The translations under genes and the position numbers were made by a program. Of a stretch of DNA of 64,000 nt, positions 11,458 through 22,335 are shown piece after piece. The stretch is taken from assembly GCF_014898055.3 (NCBI RefSeq), contig NW_023600993.1, positions 17,946,850 to 18,010,849 on the forward strand, written 5' to 3'. Numbering within the stretch: position 1 is the first letter of the stretch; the number at the start of each line of letters is the position of its first letter. This DNA is from Talpa occidentalis. Its lineage: Eukaryota > Chordata > Mammalia > Eulipotyphla > Talpidae. The notes below the pieces were generated by a model, which saw only the letters and a program-made list of their open reading frames with translations, was not told the origin of the DNA and ran no database searches.

Positions 11458-13210
11458 TGGTATCCAAGTAGATTTGTTGTAAGTATATGCTGCAAACATT
11501 TTTTGCTGCATAACTAATTGACTGTGAAGGAGTTTTGCTGTTAAAAAATATGAAAACATAAAAAATCATGAAAAACAAAGGGGGAACATTAATTATCAAG
11601 AACATAATGAAACACTTTTTCTTTTTCACTAAAATTTCTTTCTTCCTTAAGAGAGGTATCCATTTCCAAATACTAGGATGCATATTTTTCATGGAGCTTT
11701 CTTTGTCCAGACTTGTGAAAGCTTCTGTGCTGTTGTTTGGCAGATGATAGAAGCTGCTGTTTCCTTTCATTGTCTGTAATGTACGTGGCTGCATGTACAT
11801 ACTTTTCATACTGGGCTATGAAAAGTTCCATGATTCTGTGTCAAGTACCAAAATTCTGTCTACAGCATGTTTTCCATTTTCAAATGGCAACAAATGGTCA
11901 TCACTTCCAAGAACCTTCTTCTAATCAGAAACCACATGATGATTTCTTTGGAGGGGGCAGCTAGAGGAGCTTGATTCTTCTTTTGCCTCCAATTTCTAAT
12001 ATTATGTGATACATTTGGTCAAGATGGCATTAGAGACAAGCTGTTGTATCTGATGTAACTAAAACATTGATAACTAAAACTCTCTAAGTCTGTTGGGAGT
12101 GACTTATCACCTCTTTTATGTTTGCTATCACTGGGTAAACTTTCAGTTTTGACGGTGGGAGGAATGACGGTACTCACTGAAGGATTTACAAATCAGAAGG
12201 TTAGCCTTTCCCAGTGCATCTTACAGCTGTATTTCTATCAAGTAGATATGCATAATTGTTATCACCCACTGTTTTAAAGCCACCATGCCTACTTGCCGCT
12301 CTCTAGTCCATTATGACGGCTAAAACTCAGATAATGAGATACCATCAAACTTGAATCCAAACTGTTAAACCAAAAAACAAAACCTAAAAACAAACTATCA
12401 ACCAGTTGTTATCTCTTGTGGCAAAATTGTCTAATGGACAATTAGTTATGTGTCAAAAATTCTTGCGATGAAATGCTTGTGGGGAAACTTCTGGGAAGAG
12501 GCAACTCCATCCTGGGAGGCAGCAGCTCAGCCAGCACACTGTCCTCACCGATGCAGCACGGAACGTGGTGAGATGTGATATGTAATGTGGGCTGTGTTAC
12601 TTCCTGGCTAAGGTGGTTCAAGTGAGTGGTCTCCACCCGCTCTTTCCACCTCTGCTTGAATGCATCAGCTCTGAGGCCCCAGGGGAGAAGCAGGCCTTGA
12701 GAGGAAAGGAGTCCCTGTCTTGATGGAGAGGATTTCACAACCTGCTGTGTGACTCCATGAGCGAGAAATTAGCTTCAGTTGAAGTCAGTAAATCTGAGGG
12801 GCTGGTTTGTTGTAGCAGGTAACATTACTCTCATTGCATGTTCCATCAAAAAAGTGAAAAGTGAATGTTTCCCCTAAAGTTATACGCTGTCAACTGGATA
12901 GTTCAGTTGTGTATCTCAAATGCTTTAAACTCTCCAGGTTCAAACTTGTATTTATGATTTTTCCAGCTAAGTCTGTGTTCTTTATGTCAATGAATGGTAA
13001 AACCTTCCACAGATTCTCAATGTTTTGTTTTCTCTTGTTCTCAGTACTCAATCCATTGCTTCTTTTTCTCTTCTCAGTTTCAGCCGCCCTAGCCCACTTC
13101 CCCATACACCCTTCTTCAGTAAGCCTCCATGTAGCTCTGTCTTTTGCTGGGGATATTGCCTTCCAATTCTTTGCCAGGTAAATACTTCTTTTTTATTGAG
13201 ATGTCAGAGC
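11458..13210. other. Intergenic, nothing recognised
   Basis: No repeat family or gene recognised. Open frames up to 121 codons (minus, 11444-11809) are low-complexity, K/F-rich translations typical of AT-rich DNA. Confidence 0.55.
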
Positions 13211-13219
13211 TCTCAGTCC

Positions 13220-13450
13220 AATCAGTTCCTTTTCAGGGAAGCCTTTCCTGACTTTCCTAAACCAATTTCCACTGTTCTGAATTCTCATAGGAGAAAGTAG
13301 CACTTTTTCTGTAGCCCTTGCCACAGTAGTAATTTTTATTTATCTCTGTGGTTCTTTGATTTCCTTTCTGCTTTCTCACCTGTTAGCTCTACGAGGTTAA
13401 AAATGTCTCTTTTTTGTGCTTGTCACTACATTGTCAACAGGTATTTGTGT
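13220..13450 (+). repeat. L2-type LINE fragment
   Basis: 'ttcagggaagcctttcctga' followed by 'ttatttatctctgtggttct' and 'ttagctctacgaggttaaaa' matches the L2 3' region. Diverged. Confidence 0.5.
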
Positions 13451-13689
13451 CAGGTGGGGATCTAAGTTAAATGTTTTCTAAATGAGTATCCAGTTGGCCT
13501 CAAACATTTCTGGATAATTCTTCCTTCCCCACTGGTTTTAAGTATTATCTTTATCTGAAGATATTCTGATTTATAATAAGTCTCTTTTAATATTTCTTAT
13601 CGTTTTTCATTTCTTTTTGCACCAATGATGTGACATACCTTGAGATTTTTTGCTAACTCATCTATTGTTTTCACTTTTACAATGTTGCT

Positions 13690-14005
13690 TGACTATCATT
13701 GAACATTTTCTCACCCAGAGAATATTTATAATCAGTTTGTCAAATTTCATGAATAAATTGTATTGGGACTTTGAGCACATTTGCACTGAGAATTTAAGGA
13801 TTAATTTGAAATGGAAATAACATTTTTATCATAATGAGTCTTCATATTCAGGGCTTGGCATATCTCCCTTTATCCAGACCACTTTTTTTTTTTTAATTCT
13901 GGAGTACATTTTTATAGTTTTATTCATATAATTTTCCAAGGATATTCTTAGGCATTTTGTAATCTTTGTTGATAGTGAATAGAATATATTTTTGTGTATC
14001 CACTC
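13690..14005 (-). mobile_element. L1 ORF2 fragment, antisense
   Basis: The plus strand has 'attgtattgggactttgagc', 'taatgagtcttcatattcag', 'ggcatatctccctttatcca' and 'ccaaggatattcttaggcat', the antisense of a conserved stretch of L1 ORF2. It carries multiple stops. Confidence 0.65.
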
Positions 14006-15448
14006 CCCCCTTTGGGGAATATTTTAAAATTATAATCTTAATTGCTTATTGCTGATAAATAAGAGGATGCAATGTGAATTGGGACACTAGAGACATCTGA
14101 TTCATCTACTAAGTTCAGGATTTGAGTTCAATATGACCTTTTTGGATTCTGTCTTGAAAATTAGTTCTTGTGTGTGTATGTGCCTGTGTGTCTATGTGTG
14201 TGACACCTTCATATTTTCTCTAAAAGTGGAGAGACAGTAGGCCAACTTGCCTGTTCTAGCCTGTGTGCTTCCTGTTAATCAAAGTATCATTTCAATAGAG
14301 GAGGTCTTTACCTCCAGGCCTCTCACAGGCTGATAGATGACTTTTTCCTTCTGTTTGCAGGGTGGAGGTAAATTTGTACAAAGTATATTGAGAGCCGAAG
14401 AGTAAATTTTTGTCCAGAGAATGCAAAGTAAATAATTGTGAGAGATGAGACACTTGAAATTCAAGTGCAACAGTGTCATTAATTAATTGACTGTGAACCT
14501 GAAGGAACTACTTGAATGCAAGGGGGTGACAGCTCAGCTATTAATTAATCTGAGTCTGGGTTTGTTTAAAGGGAAGGTGTTGATTTTCATGCTAGTCTAG
14601 AATAAGGACAATCCTTAATTGGGTTGAATTGTTGCTCCCTCCAGCACTGCTGGGTTGAACTGGGTCAGTGGTGTCTTCCTTTCTAATAAAGAACCCTTTG
14701 TTTATTCGATTAAAAGTTAAATTTATTTCATTATAAAAGTTAAAAAAATCAAACACATAGGACAATAAACTAAATTAACACATAGGACACATAGGACAAT
14801 AAACTAAATTAACAATTCCCTCTTAACTAATCCCAGATCCTATTCCTGGAGTTGATATAGTTCTCACAGTTGTTGCCTCTGGCATTCTTAAACATTATTT
14901 CTAAATACTGTCTTGATTTTCTTGTCTCTTGGTTAACCAGTTTAAGATGTTAATTTGGCAATTTACTGTCTTCTTCTTATGGTAGATGAGCATGTAGATC
15001 TGGGAGTTAGTTACTCCTACCTCACCCTGGACTCCACCTTTTTGTTTTCTTTGTTTTCCAAAAATAGTCTCACCAAGATTCTGGTTATAGTAATATTTAG
15101 TGTTTACATAATCATGCCTAAGTAAATATTATTTCCATGTATATATTGTTTACTATCAATCCAAAGACTGCATTAAAAATGCAACTCCTTTCACCTTACT
15201 TTTCCAGAGTTGTTAATTGCATCTGTTGAATTTGCTTAGTTCTCTGTGTACCTCTTGCTGATCTATTCCACCCCCCAATAGATAATCCACTTACCCTTCT
15301 CATAGAATCCCCTTAGGAGTCTCCACATTTCTGCTCAAGTCAGCACTCCATGCTTCTGGGTCTACTGTCCTTCAGAAACTTCTTTTCATCCTGGAAATTT
15401 TCTCTCCTCTCTCCTCTGCTGGATCACTTGTTTACTGGATTCTGTATC
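14006..15448. other. Intergenic, mostly featureless
   Basis: Holds an imperfect TG-rich run near 14170-14205 and the 34-bp tandem duplication at 14754-14814, listed separately. I recognised no gene or family in the rest. Confidence 0.5.
14754..14814. repeat. 34-bp direct duplication
   Basis: The 20-mer 'gacaataaactaaattaaca' occurs at 14761-14780 and again at 14795-14814 with matching flanks ('cacatag' before each), a period of 34 bp. A simple local duplication with almost no divergence, so probably recent. Confidence 0.85.
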
Positions 15449-15699
15449 TTTTTTTTTTTTTTTAAAGATTTTATTTATTTAACATTGGTGTAGGCCAGAG
15501 GTGCAGGGGGTGAGAGGATTCACCAGAGACAGAGTAGGGAGCAGAACAGGTGAATCTACTGAAATCCACTGCTGAGGGGAGCAGAGGGTGAGACAGGAGA
15601 GGTCTGCCATGCCGTATGGGTCAGCTCCCTGGCTAGGGACAAACTCAGCCCTTTGCAGTGGTAGTGCTGAGATTTAACCCCTCGGCGACCAGGGAGGCC
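15449..15699 (-). repeat. tRNA-derived SINE (subfamily Y)
   Basis: Minus-strand copy with a 15-T tail, 'gtaggccagaggtgcagg', 'gacaggagaggtctgccatg' and a head ending 'cgaccagggaggcc'. Flanks 'tgtttactgg' (about 15429) and 'tgtttacttg' (15700) are a likely target duplication, with about 10 bp of extra sequence before the tail. The tail region is shorter than in other copies. Confidence 0.9.
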
Positions 15700-16389
15700 T
15701 GTTTACTTGTTTATTTATTTATTTATTGCTTTGACTGTTTCCCTCTAATTCTCTGTGGAAACTTTTGTAATCTCTTTATTCTTGATGTTCTAGAAATCCA
15801 AAAAGATGTATTTGTGGGATGTGTCTTTTTTTCATTTACTGCATTATAAATGGCTGTTTTCTATCCAGTGTTTCACCTGCTCCAGTTTTAGAAGTTTTCT
15901 TTTTATAAATTTCTTCCTCCCCAATTTTTCCAGTTTTCATTTTGGGAGTTCCACATTTTTGGATAGTGAAACTCACAGATTGAATCTTTATTTCTCTTAC
16001 TCATTTCTTTGTTTTCTGCTTATTTTATCTCCTTTCCTTTTATTTATCGGCAGATCTTCTTGGTTGACTTTCGTAAACTCCCTACCAAATTTTAAGGTTG
16101 ACTATCAGAGTTTTATATTCCCAACAGTTCTTTCTCTTTCTTGCATTTTGAAAATGCTGACCTGACTTTGGTTCACGGTCAGGACAACAACTTTCATAAC
16201 TTTATATATTCATTTTAAACTTAAATAAAAACCAAAATTGCACCTTTTATAGCTCAGTTTCTTCCAGTTCTTTGTTCTATTTGTTTGTCTTGCTCCTGTG
16301 TGTTATGTTCAAGGCTTCCTCTAAATGTCAGGTACTGCTCAGCCAGAGATCTGTGAGGATGAGGAGGCATTTTTCTCTTCTAACGAGTG
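15700..16389. other. T-rich intergenic sequence
   Basis: Starts with a TTTA run. The sequence is strongly T-rich on this strand and translates as F/L-rich open frames (up to 119 codons), which I regard as compositional. It may be part of an old antisense LINE but I cannot show it. Confidence 0.4.
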
Positions 16390-16965
16390 GTTTTTATTTT
16401 CTTTGGGTAGATACCGAGGAATGGAATTGCTGGGTTATATGGTTGATCCATTTTAATCTTTTGAGAAAACTCCATGCTGTTTTCCATTGGGGCTGGACCA
16501 GAGTACACTCCCACACACAGTCTAACAGGCTTCCTTTTTCTCCACACCCTCACCAACACCTGTAGTTTCTAGTCTTTTTGGTATGGGCCATTCTCAGGGG
16601 TGAGGTGATGTCTCATTGTGGTTTTGATCTGCACTTCCCTGATGATAAGTGATGATGAACAATTTTTATGTGCCTTTTTTTTTTTTAAAGATTCATTTAT
16701 TTATTTATACAAGCACTGGGTACAGTCAGAAGCATGGGAGGGTGAGAGAATTCACCAGAGCCAGAGCGGAGAGCAGAACAGGCAGACTGATGAAATACAC
16801 TGCTGAGGGGAGCAGCGGGTGACAGGAGAGGTCTGCACTCATGTGCCCCTTTTTGATTGGGTCATTTGTTTTCTCGTTGTTGAGTGGTATGAGTTCTTTG
16901 TAGATCTTGGGTATAACCCTTTGTCAGCTGTTTGATGTGTAAATATTTTCTCCCACTTAGGGGAG
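16390..16965 (-). mobile_element. L1 LINE fragment, antisense, interrupted by a SINE
   Basis: The plus strand reads 'gaggaatggaattgctgggt', 'ttttccattggggctggacc', 'acaccctcaccaacacctgt', 'gtggttttgatctgcacttc' and, beyond the SINE, 'ttgattgggtcatttgtttt', 'tttgtagatcttgggtataa', the antisense of L1 ORF2. The SINE at 16674-16840 splits it. Confidence 0.85.
16674..16840 (-). repeat. 5'-truncated SINE (subfamily X) inside an L1
   Basis: T tail, 'caagcactgggtacagtc', 'gctgaggggagcagcgggtg' and 'gacaggagaggtctgca', then it stops. The tRNA-like head with the Pol III promoter is missing, so this copy cannot be transcribed from its own promoter. Flanks 'atgtgccttttt' and 'atgtgcccctttt' form the target duplication in L1 sequence. 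Confidence 0.9.
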
Positions 16966-17394
16966 AAAAAATTTCACTTTAATGATAGTTACTTTCATTG
17001 TTTGTGACTATATTTATAATTGAAATTCTTTTGTCCTTGTTTGTATGTTATCTTTGTCAGACATACTAACAAGATTAAACTAGTCTTGAAAAGTGAATGT
17101 GGAGGATTTTTATGGAAAAAAATGCAAAGGAAAACAGGTTTTGGGACAGAGTGATATGGTGTACATTTCTTACACCTTTCCTCTTTTTAGAATCTTTCAG
17201 TGATATTTCCATGCCCTTGGGATAAACCAGAATTCCCTGGCTAGGCTTCAAAATCATTTATATCTCATCCTGTCTACTCTGAAGCTTCATCTCTCTGTAT
17301 CCCCTGACTTGCTTCCTCCCTTCCACCAGCATCATCAGCATTGTGATGGTTGGGATAGCTGTGGTGTTCTGCTCTCTGCTATACCTCCAACAGG

Positions 17395-17540
17395 CTGAGA
17401 AAACCAACACAATTTACTGAGCTCTTTTGAAACACTTTACAATTTCCAAAGCACTTCCATATGTTATCTCATTTGATCCTCAAGCAACCCTGTGACAGAG
17501 GCAAGAAGGCCATTCATCAAGTGTCCATCTATCCATCTAT
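17395..17540 (-). repeat. MIR relic
   Basis: 'tactgagctcttttgaaaca', 'catatgttatctcatttgat' and 'cctcaagcaaccctgtgaca' is the antisense of the MIR core and 3' end. Diverged and partial. Confidence 0.65.
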
Positions 17541-17886
17541 CTGCACAATGATCTCTGAGCTCCACAGATGTGCCATCTCCTATGCTGTGTTGGGATCACA
17601 GAGGTAAAAGTAAGACCCCCGCCCTCCAGGAAATTGTGGTCTAACAGGAAACAGGTAGGCATGGCAGTTTTCTGAAAGCTTATGGAACAAAGAGATGAAC
17701 TTTGTTTCCATCTTCAACTGCAAAAGAACATTTGGCATACAATGGGAGGTCTGTATTTTGGTGCAATGCCTCAATTTTTCAAATGGGTATTCTTAGACCC
17801 TGTTATGTAAATTTTCAGCATTGTTCATAGAACCTAGGTGAAGTTGAACTTAGAGGGAATTAAACTTTATTATTAAGATTTTCGGG

Positions 17887-18149
17887 GGCCTCCCCTGGTG
17901 GCGCAGTGGTTGAGCTCTGGGCTGTAAAGCTGCCCGCAGCCTCTGCAGCGCTGATATACAGCCGCCGGTGAGGGTCCCACATGGTGCGCAGACCTCTCCT
18001 GCCATACCCGCTGCTCCCCTCAGCAGTGTATTTCGTCAGTCTGCCTGTTCTGTTCCCCACTCTGGCTTTGGTGAATTCTCTCACCCTCCCACACTTCTGA
18101 CTGTACCCAGTGCTTGTATAAATAAAATAAATAAATCTTTAAAAAAAGA
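17887..18149 (+). repeat. tRNA-derived SINE (subfamily X)
   Basis: Plus-strand copy with A-box region 'ggtggcgcagtggttgagc', 'gtcccacatggtgcgcagac', 'tgactgtacccagtgcttgt' and tail 'aataaataaatctttaaaa'. The B-box is mutated ('gctgatatacagcc'). Flanks 'aagattttcggg' and 'aagatttttggg' are the target duplication. Confidence 0.94.
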
Positions 18150-18169
18150 AAAGATTTTTGGGTTGGTTA

Positions 18170-18330
18170 AAAATTTAAAAAGTTAGGAGACCTCATCTTA
18201 CTCACTGTGATCTGACCATGGGGACCCTCCTTTTATAGCTGGATAAACTGAGGCTCCAGAGAGATGGCACGTAATTAGGACTAAGTGGCAAGGTCTGGAT
18301 TAGAATCTGGTCTATTTCCATAGGTCTTGA
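18170..18330 (-). repeat. MIR fragment
   Basis: 'ttatagctggataaactgagg', 'cacgtaattaggactaagtg' and 'ggattagaatctggtctatt' match antisense MIR. It may continue the MIR at 17395 after intervening insertions. Confidence 0.6.
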
Positions 18331-20265
18331 AGACATGTTCTAGAATGTCGTACTGTCTCTTAGATGCCGCAAACCTTTTTTTTTTTTTTCCTGAGATGGG
18401 AACTTTGAAACCTAGTTTAGGTAAATAAGTGGTTTTGGTTTTTTGGTTTTACTTTTGGTCTCACATTGTTTTGTTTTTGTTTTTCCTTATTTCTGTCATG
18501 ATTGCCTGCACCTGGCTTCTCAGCTAGTCCCACTATGATGGCAGAGAAGAAATTCCTTTCTTCAGGTTTGATTCATTTAACTGCCTTATTTTTTATGAGG
18601 CTGTAGTATTTGGTCTGATGCTGTGCTAAATCATCTTTCTCCCATCTGCAGGATCTGAAAAAGATCTGAACTTGCCTTGAAATACTTGTAGGTAGAAATG
18701 TTGAAATGCACAGATATACACTTTGAGTGTGAAAAGGGATGGGGCATTAATTAGACTGCTGGATTATTAGAACAGGAAAACATTTGACAACAGAACAAAC
18801 AGTTGTTTATCCAGTGAAACAGAGAAAATGGTTATACTTTCTGAACTAGGCTTTTTTCCTGGTGTTAAGCAAATTCTGAATGCATTTCTTTTAAAAAAAG
18901 TTGCTAAGGAAAGACAAGAATCTTCCCTTTTGCCCACTGCTCACTGAATATAAAGTTCGCAGCATGGATTTTTGCCTAATCAGCCTTGCTTTCTAAGATT
19001 TCATACCATCAGTATGAGGTATGAGGCCTCATTTCTGAGGCCTCATTTCAATCTTCATGGATTTTTGAGAACTGAAGCTTTGCCCAGATTGAGACAAGCA
19101 ACTCTACCCTTTCAAACATCAATTTATTTCTTATTTTGTGTTGACTATTTCTAAACACACCACTTTTTGTGCTGCTTGTCCTTGTAGAGGAGTCTATAAT
19201 TCTTTCAGAGGGTTTTACATGAAAATGTCATATGTCATCATTATGGAAAGACATATTTTGAGCAGTGAGATAAGAATGGGTTATATGCAATTCCTGTTGC
19301 AGTTAAAGGATTCTACCTTTAAAATATAACTGTTAGAGGCAGTATATCAGAGTGCTAAACTGGGTACTCTGTTGTCAAGCAGACTTGAGTTTGAATCTTG
19401 TTACTAGTTAATCTTGCTGTCATTCTTTGGTGCCTGCTGTGGGCTTGGTGCTGTGCTTATATGAGAGGAAACCATGATCTAATTTCCATCAGTGATAGAC
19501 TAGGTGTCGATTTGAATTGCCTGCCGTAGACTACTGTATTTCTGTCTTATCATTCTGACCAGAATAATATTCTAAAAAGTTAATGAAATATATTCTGAAG
19601 AAAATTAATCAGTAGTTTAGGAGAGATGATAATTAATTAATAAAAGGAGAAAAAAGAGAAGAGAGGAAATTGATTTCAACTTTAGTTCTACAAGGGATAG
19701 AAAAATTCTAGTTTGAACCTTGAGTGAGTTTGTTTTGTCTGGTAAGACTTTTTAAATGTTTTTATAGTGTTTATTTTATTGACCCTTATTTTCTAGAAGT
19801 TAAATGGTGGATTGAGTGATGTATTATGAATCAAGAAAATATAAACTGAGTACTGTTTGGACAGTTGATACTTAAGAAGCTGATTCTTGTTGTTTTAAAC
19901 TTTGTCTGAAGCACATTTTTACAATTGAATAAGGTACCTGTGGGGATTGATGCAAAATATTTGCAAAGGGTTTTCTTAAAGCAAAGCCTTTCTATTGGTG
20001 GAATATGTTCCTTTGTGTAAGACTTTGGTTTGGGCCAAGTACCTTAATGTTGACTTCAAAATCCATTGTGCTGGATTTTTTAGCTTTGGCATTAGGAATA
20101 TTGAGTTTAATGAGCTTTTAATAAACTAGGCAGCATCCAGAGATATAGAAGTGCCTCTTCACCCTTTGAAAATTTCCCCAGGAATCGCAGGCAGCATTAA
20201 GTTCATCTGTTCCTTACCACTCAAACATTTCCTGCCTGCAATAATATTTTTAGTGCTTTAATTCA
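18331..20265. other. Intergenic, little recognised
   Basis: A MIR head is suggested at 19335-19410 ('gcagtatatcagagtgctaa' then 'cagacttgagtttgaatctt'). Nothing else was recognised; open frames are about 60 codons. Confidence 0.45.
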
Positions 20266-20269
20266 AGCT

Positions 20270-20515
20270 TCAAAGCATAGAGGCACAGGTGTGGACTTTG
20301 GAATTAATAAAATGGGGTTCAAATTCTGATTCTTTTGTTTACTTGCTGTGTGATCCTAAGAGGTTTACTTAACCTCCTTCAGCCTTGGTTTACTTACTTG
20401 CAATAGGGGATATTAATGACCAACCTTGTTTTAAGGATTAGAATTAATGAAAGTCAAGGTCATCAAATGATGCCTGGTACAAATTCAGTACTAAATAGAT
20501 GGTAGACTTGTTAAA
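20270..20515 (+). repeat. MIR relic
   Basis: 'ggactttggaattaataaaa', 'ttacttgctgtgtgatccta', 'taacctccttcagccttgg' and 'aatgatgcctggtacaaatt' follow the MIR order from tRNA-like head to 3' end. Confidence 0.75.
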
Positions 20516-20535
20516 AGTATCTTGCTCTTCTGTTT

Positions 20536-20811
20536 GTTTTTTTTTTAAAGATTTATTTATTTATGCATACAAGAGCTTGGGTACAGGCCAGAAGTGCAGG
20601 GTAGGGGGTGAGAGGATTCACCAGAGACTGAGTGGGGAACAGAACAGGTAGATTGAGTGAAATACACTGCTGAGGGGAGCAGTGGGCGAGTTAGGAGAGG
20701 TCTGCTGTGCCATGTGGGTTGTTCCCTGGACTGGGGATCAAATTCCTTCTGAAGAGGCTGCAGATTGCTTTATAGTGTGGTGATTAACTCCTTGCGCCAC
20801 CAGGGAAACAG
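20536..20811 (-). repeat. tRNA-derived SINE (subfamily Y), perfect 14-bp duplication
   Basis: Minus-strand copy: T tail, 'tacaagagcttgggtacagg', 'gagaggtctgctgtgccatg', head 'cttgcgccaccaggga'. The direct repeat 'ttgctcttctgttt' lies at 20522-20535 and 20812-20825 with no mismatch. Confidence 0.94.
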
Positions 20812-20825
20812 TTGCTCTTCTGTTT

Positions 20826-21814
20826 CAATACATTTAAAAAAAATGTTTATTTGCTGTGTCTTTAAAATTAACAAGTGCTGTGAGGACTTGGGTCTAGATG
20901 TAGTTGGCACAGAGAGAATGATTGCTGAAACAAACTGGATGAGTTTATCTTACTCTTAATATACAACATCCCATCTAATGCCATCTTTTAAGAGTCTGAA
21001 TCATCCTTGATGGATCAATGGGGTTGCTTCTGGAAGATGAGAGTATTGTGTGCAGCCATGTTTATGTATGAAGGTCTGTCTGCAGGTGTCTAGATGGGAG
21101 GAGTTAGGGCAGCCGTGGAAGATGGGGTGACTTTCAGGAGGGTTCCCCATCCTGGACCAGCTTCTCTGTGCTTCTGCCTTGATTCCTTTAAGCGAGACTT
21201 AAGAGAGCTATGGGAGAGCTGAGGAAGGGCATGCTGGAGGATCTGGTGCTTCTGACCAGGGATTAGCATTCATGAAGGGAAATTATTGAATTGAGGGTCT
21301 TGTGAGATAATCATTTGATACATAATATGTATATATTTTTAGAAAAGAAAGACAAGTCATCAGGGTCTGATGACCAGTAATTCCAGGTGAGGACAACCTG
21401 ACTGCAGTGAAGGAGGAAGCACTGAAAATACAAATTTATACATCTTGCCGTGGGTGACGGCATTTTGCAAAATCTCCTCTAGAAGTCAGAAACCAGTCTC
21501 AGTTCATTTACCGTGGTGTCCCTCCCACTGTCCTCTGGGTTTGGAACTCTTCCCGTTTTGGGAAAAGCTGAGCTCCATCACGGAGCCCACATTGCAACCC
21601 ACGTGGATGTCAGGGTGCCTCCCTTTCTCTGATAAATGTTTTTGAAAATGAAAAGTTCTTGCAGACTGCCTGTAACTTGATTGCATTTTATATTAATAAT
21701 CTTTAATAAATTTAAAATACTAAAAAATTCAGGATATGTGGCTTTTAGTTATCTTCTCTTTAATCTCTTTATATATATATTTCTCTTTATATTTTTAAAT
21801 GTATTCGTGCTTAT
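20826..21814. other. Intergenic, nothing recognised
   Basis: No repeat family or gene supported. The open frames (60-66 codons) on both strands overlap each other and look like chance. Confidence 0.5.
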
Positions 21815-22335
21815 CATTAATTTATTTTTATTGAGGCATAATCAACATATGATATTAGTTTCAGGTATACAACATAATGACTTGATGTTTGTATGTATTG
21901 TTAAATGATTATTGTAATAATCAGCATCATATGTAGTTCTAACTTTTTTGTAATTTCTTTTTGATTTATTTCTTTTTATTTATTGAGGCAACATTGATTT
22001 GCCACTTTGTGATTTAGTGATACAGGATCTCCTCTTACAGGTGTTGTTACCACACCACACCTGCCGCCAAAGCACCCATATTCCTCCACTATAGTCCCTT
22101 TTCTTCCCACTTACTATGTTCTCGCCCCCCCGCCCCCAGCTTCAATTCTATACTTAGATTTATAGGGCTTATTATTGATTTGGCATTATCTGACCCTTTG
22201 TTTTGTTTCTCTATATTCCACCACCCAGTATTTGTCTTTCTCCTTTTGACTTATTTCACTTAACACAATCCCCTCCAGTTTCGTTCATGTTGTCACAAAT
22301 GGCAAGAGTTTATCTTTTTAAATAGTAAGTAGTGT
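21815..22335 (-). mobile_element. L1 LINE 3' region fragments, antisense
   Basis: First piece (to about 21945): 'tatttttattgaggcataat', 'gtttcaggtatacaacataa'. Second piece (from about 21985): 'tttattgaggcaacattgat', 'catattcctccactatagtc', 'ttttgacttatttcacttaa', 'tccagtttcgttcatgttgt'. Both read as antisense L1 3'UTR and the end of ORF2. They may be two separate insertions. Confidence 0.65.
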
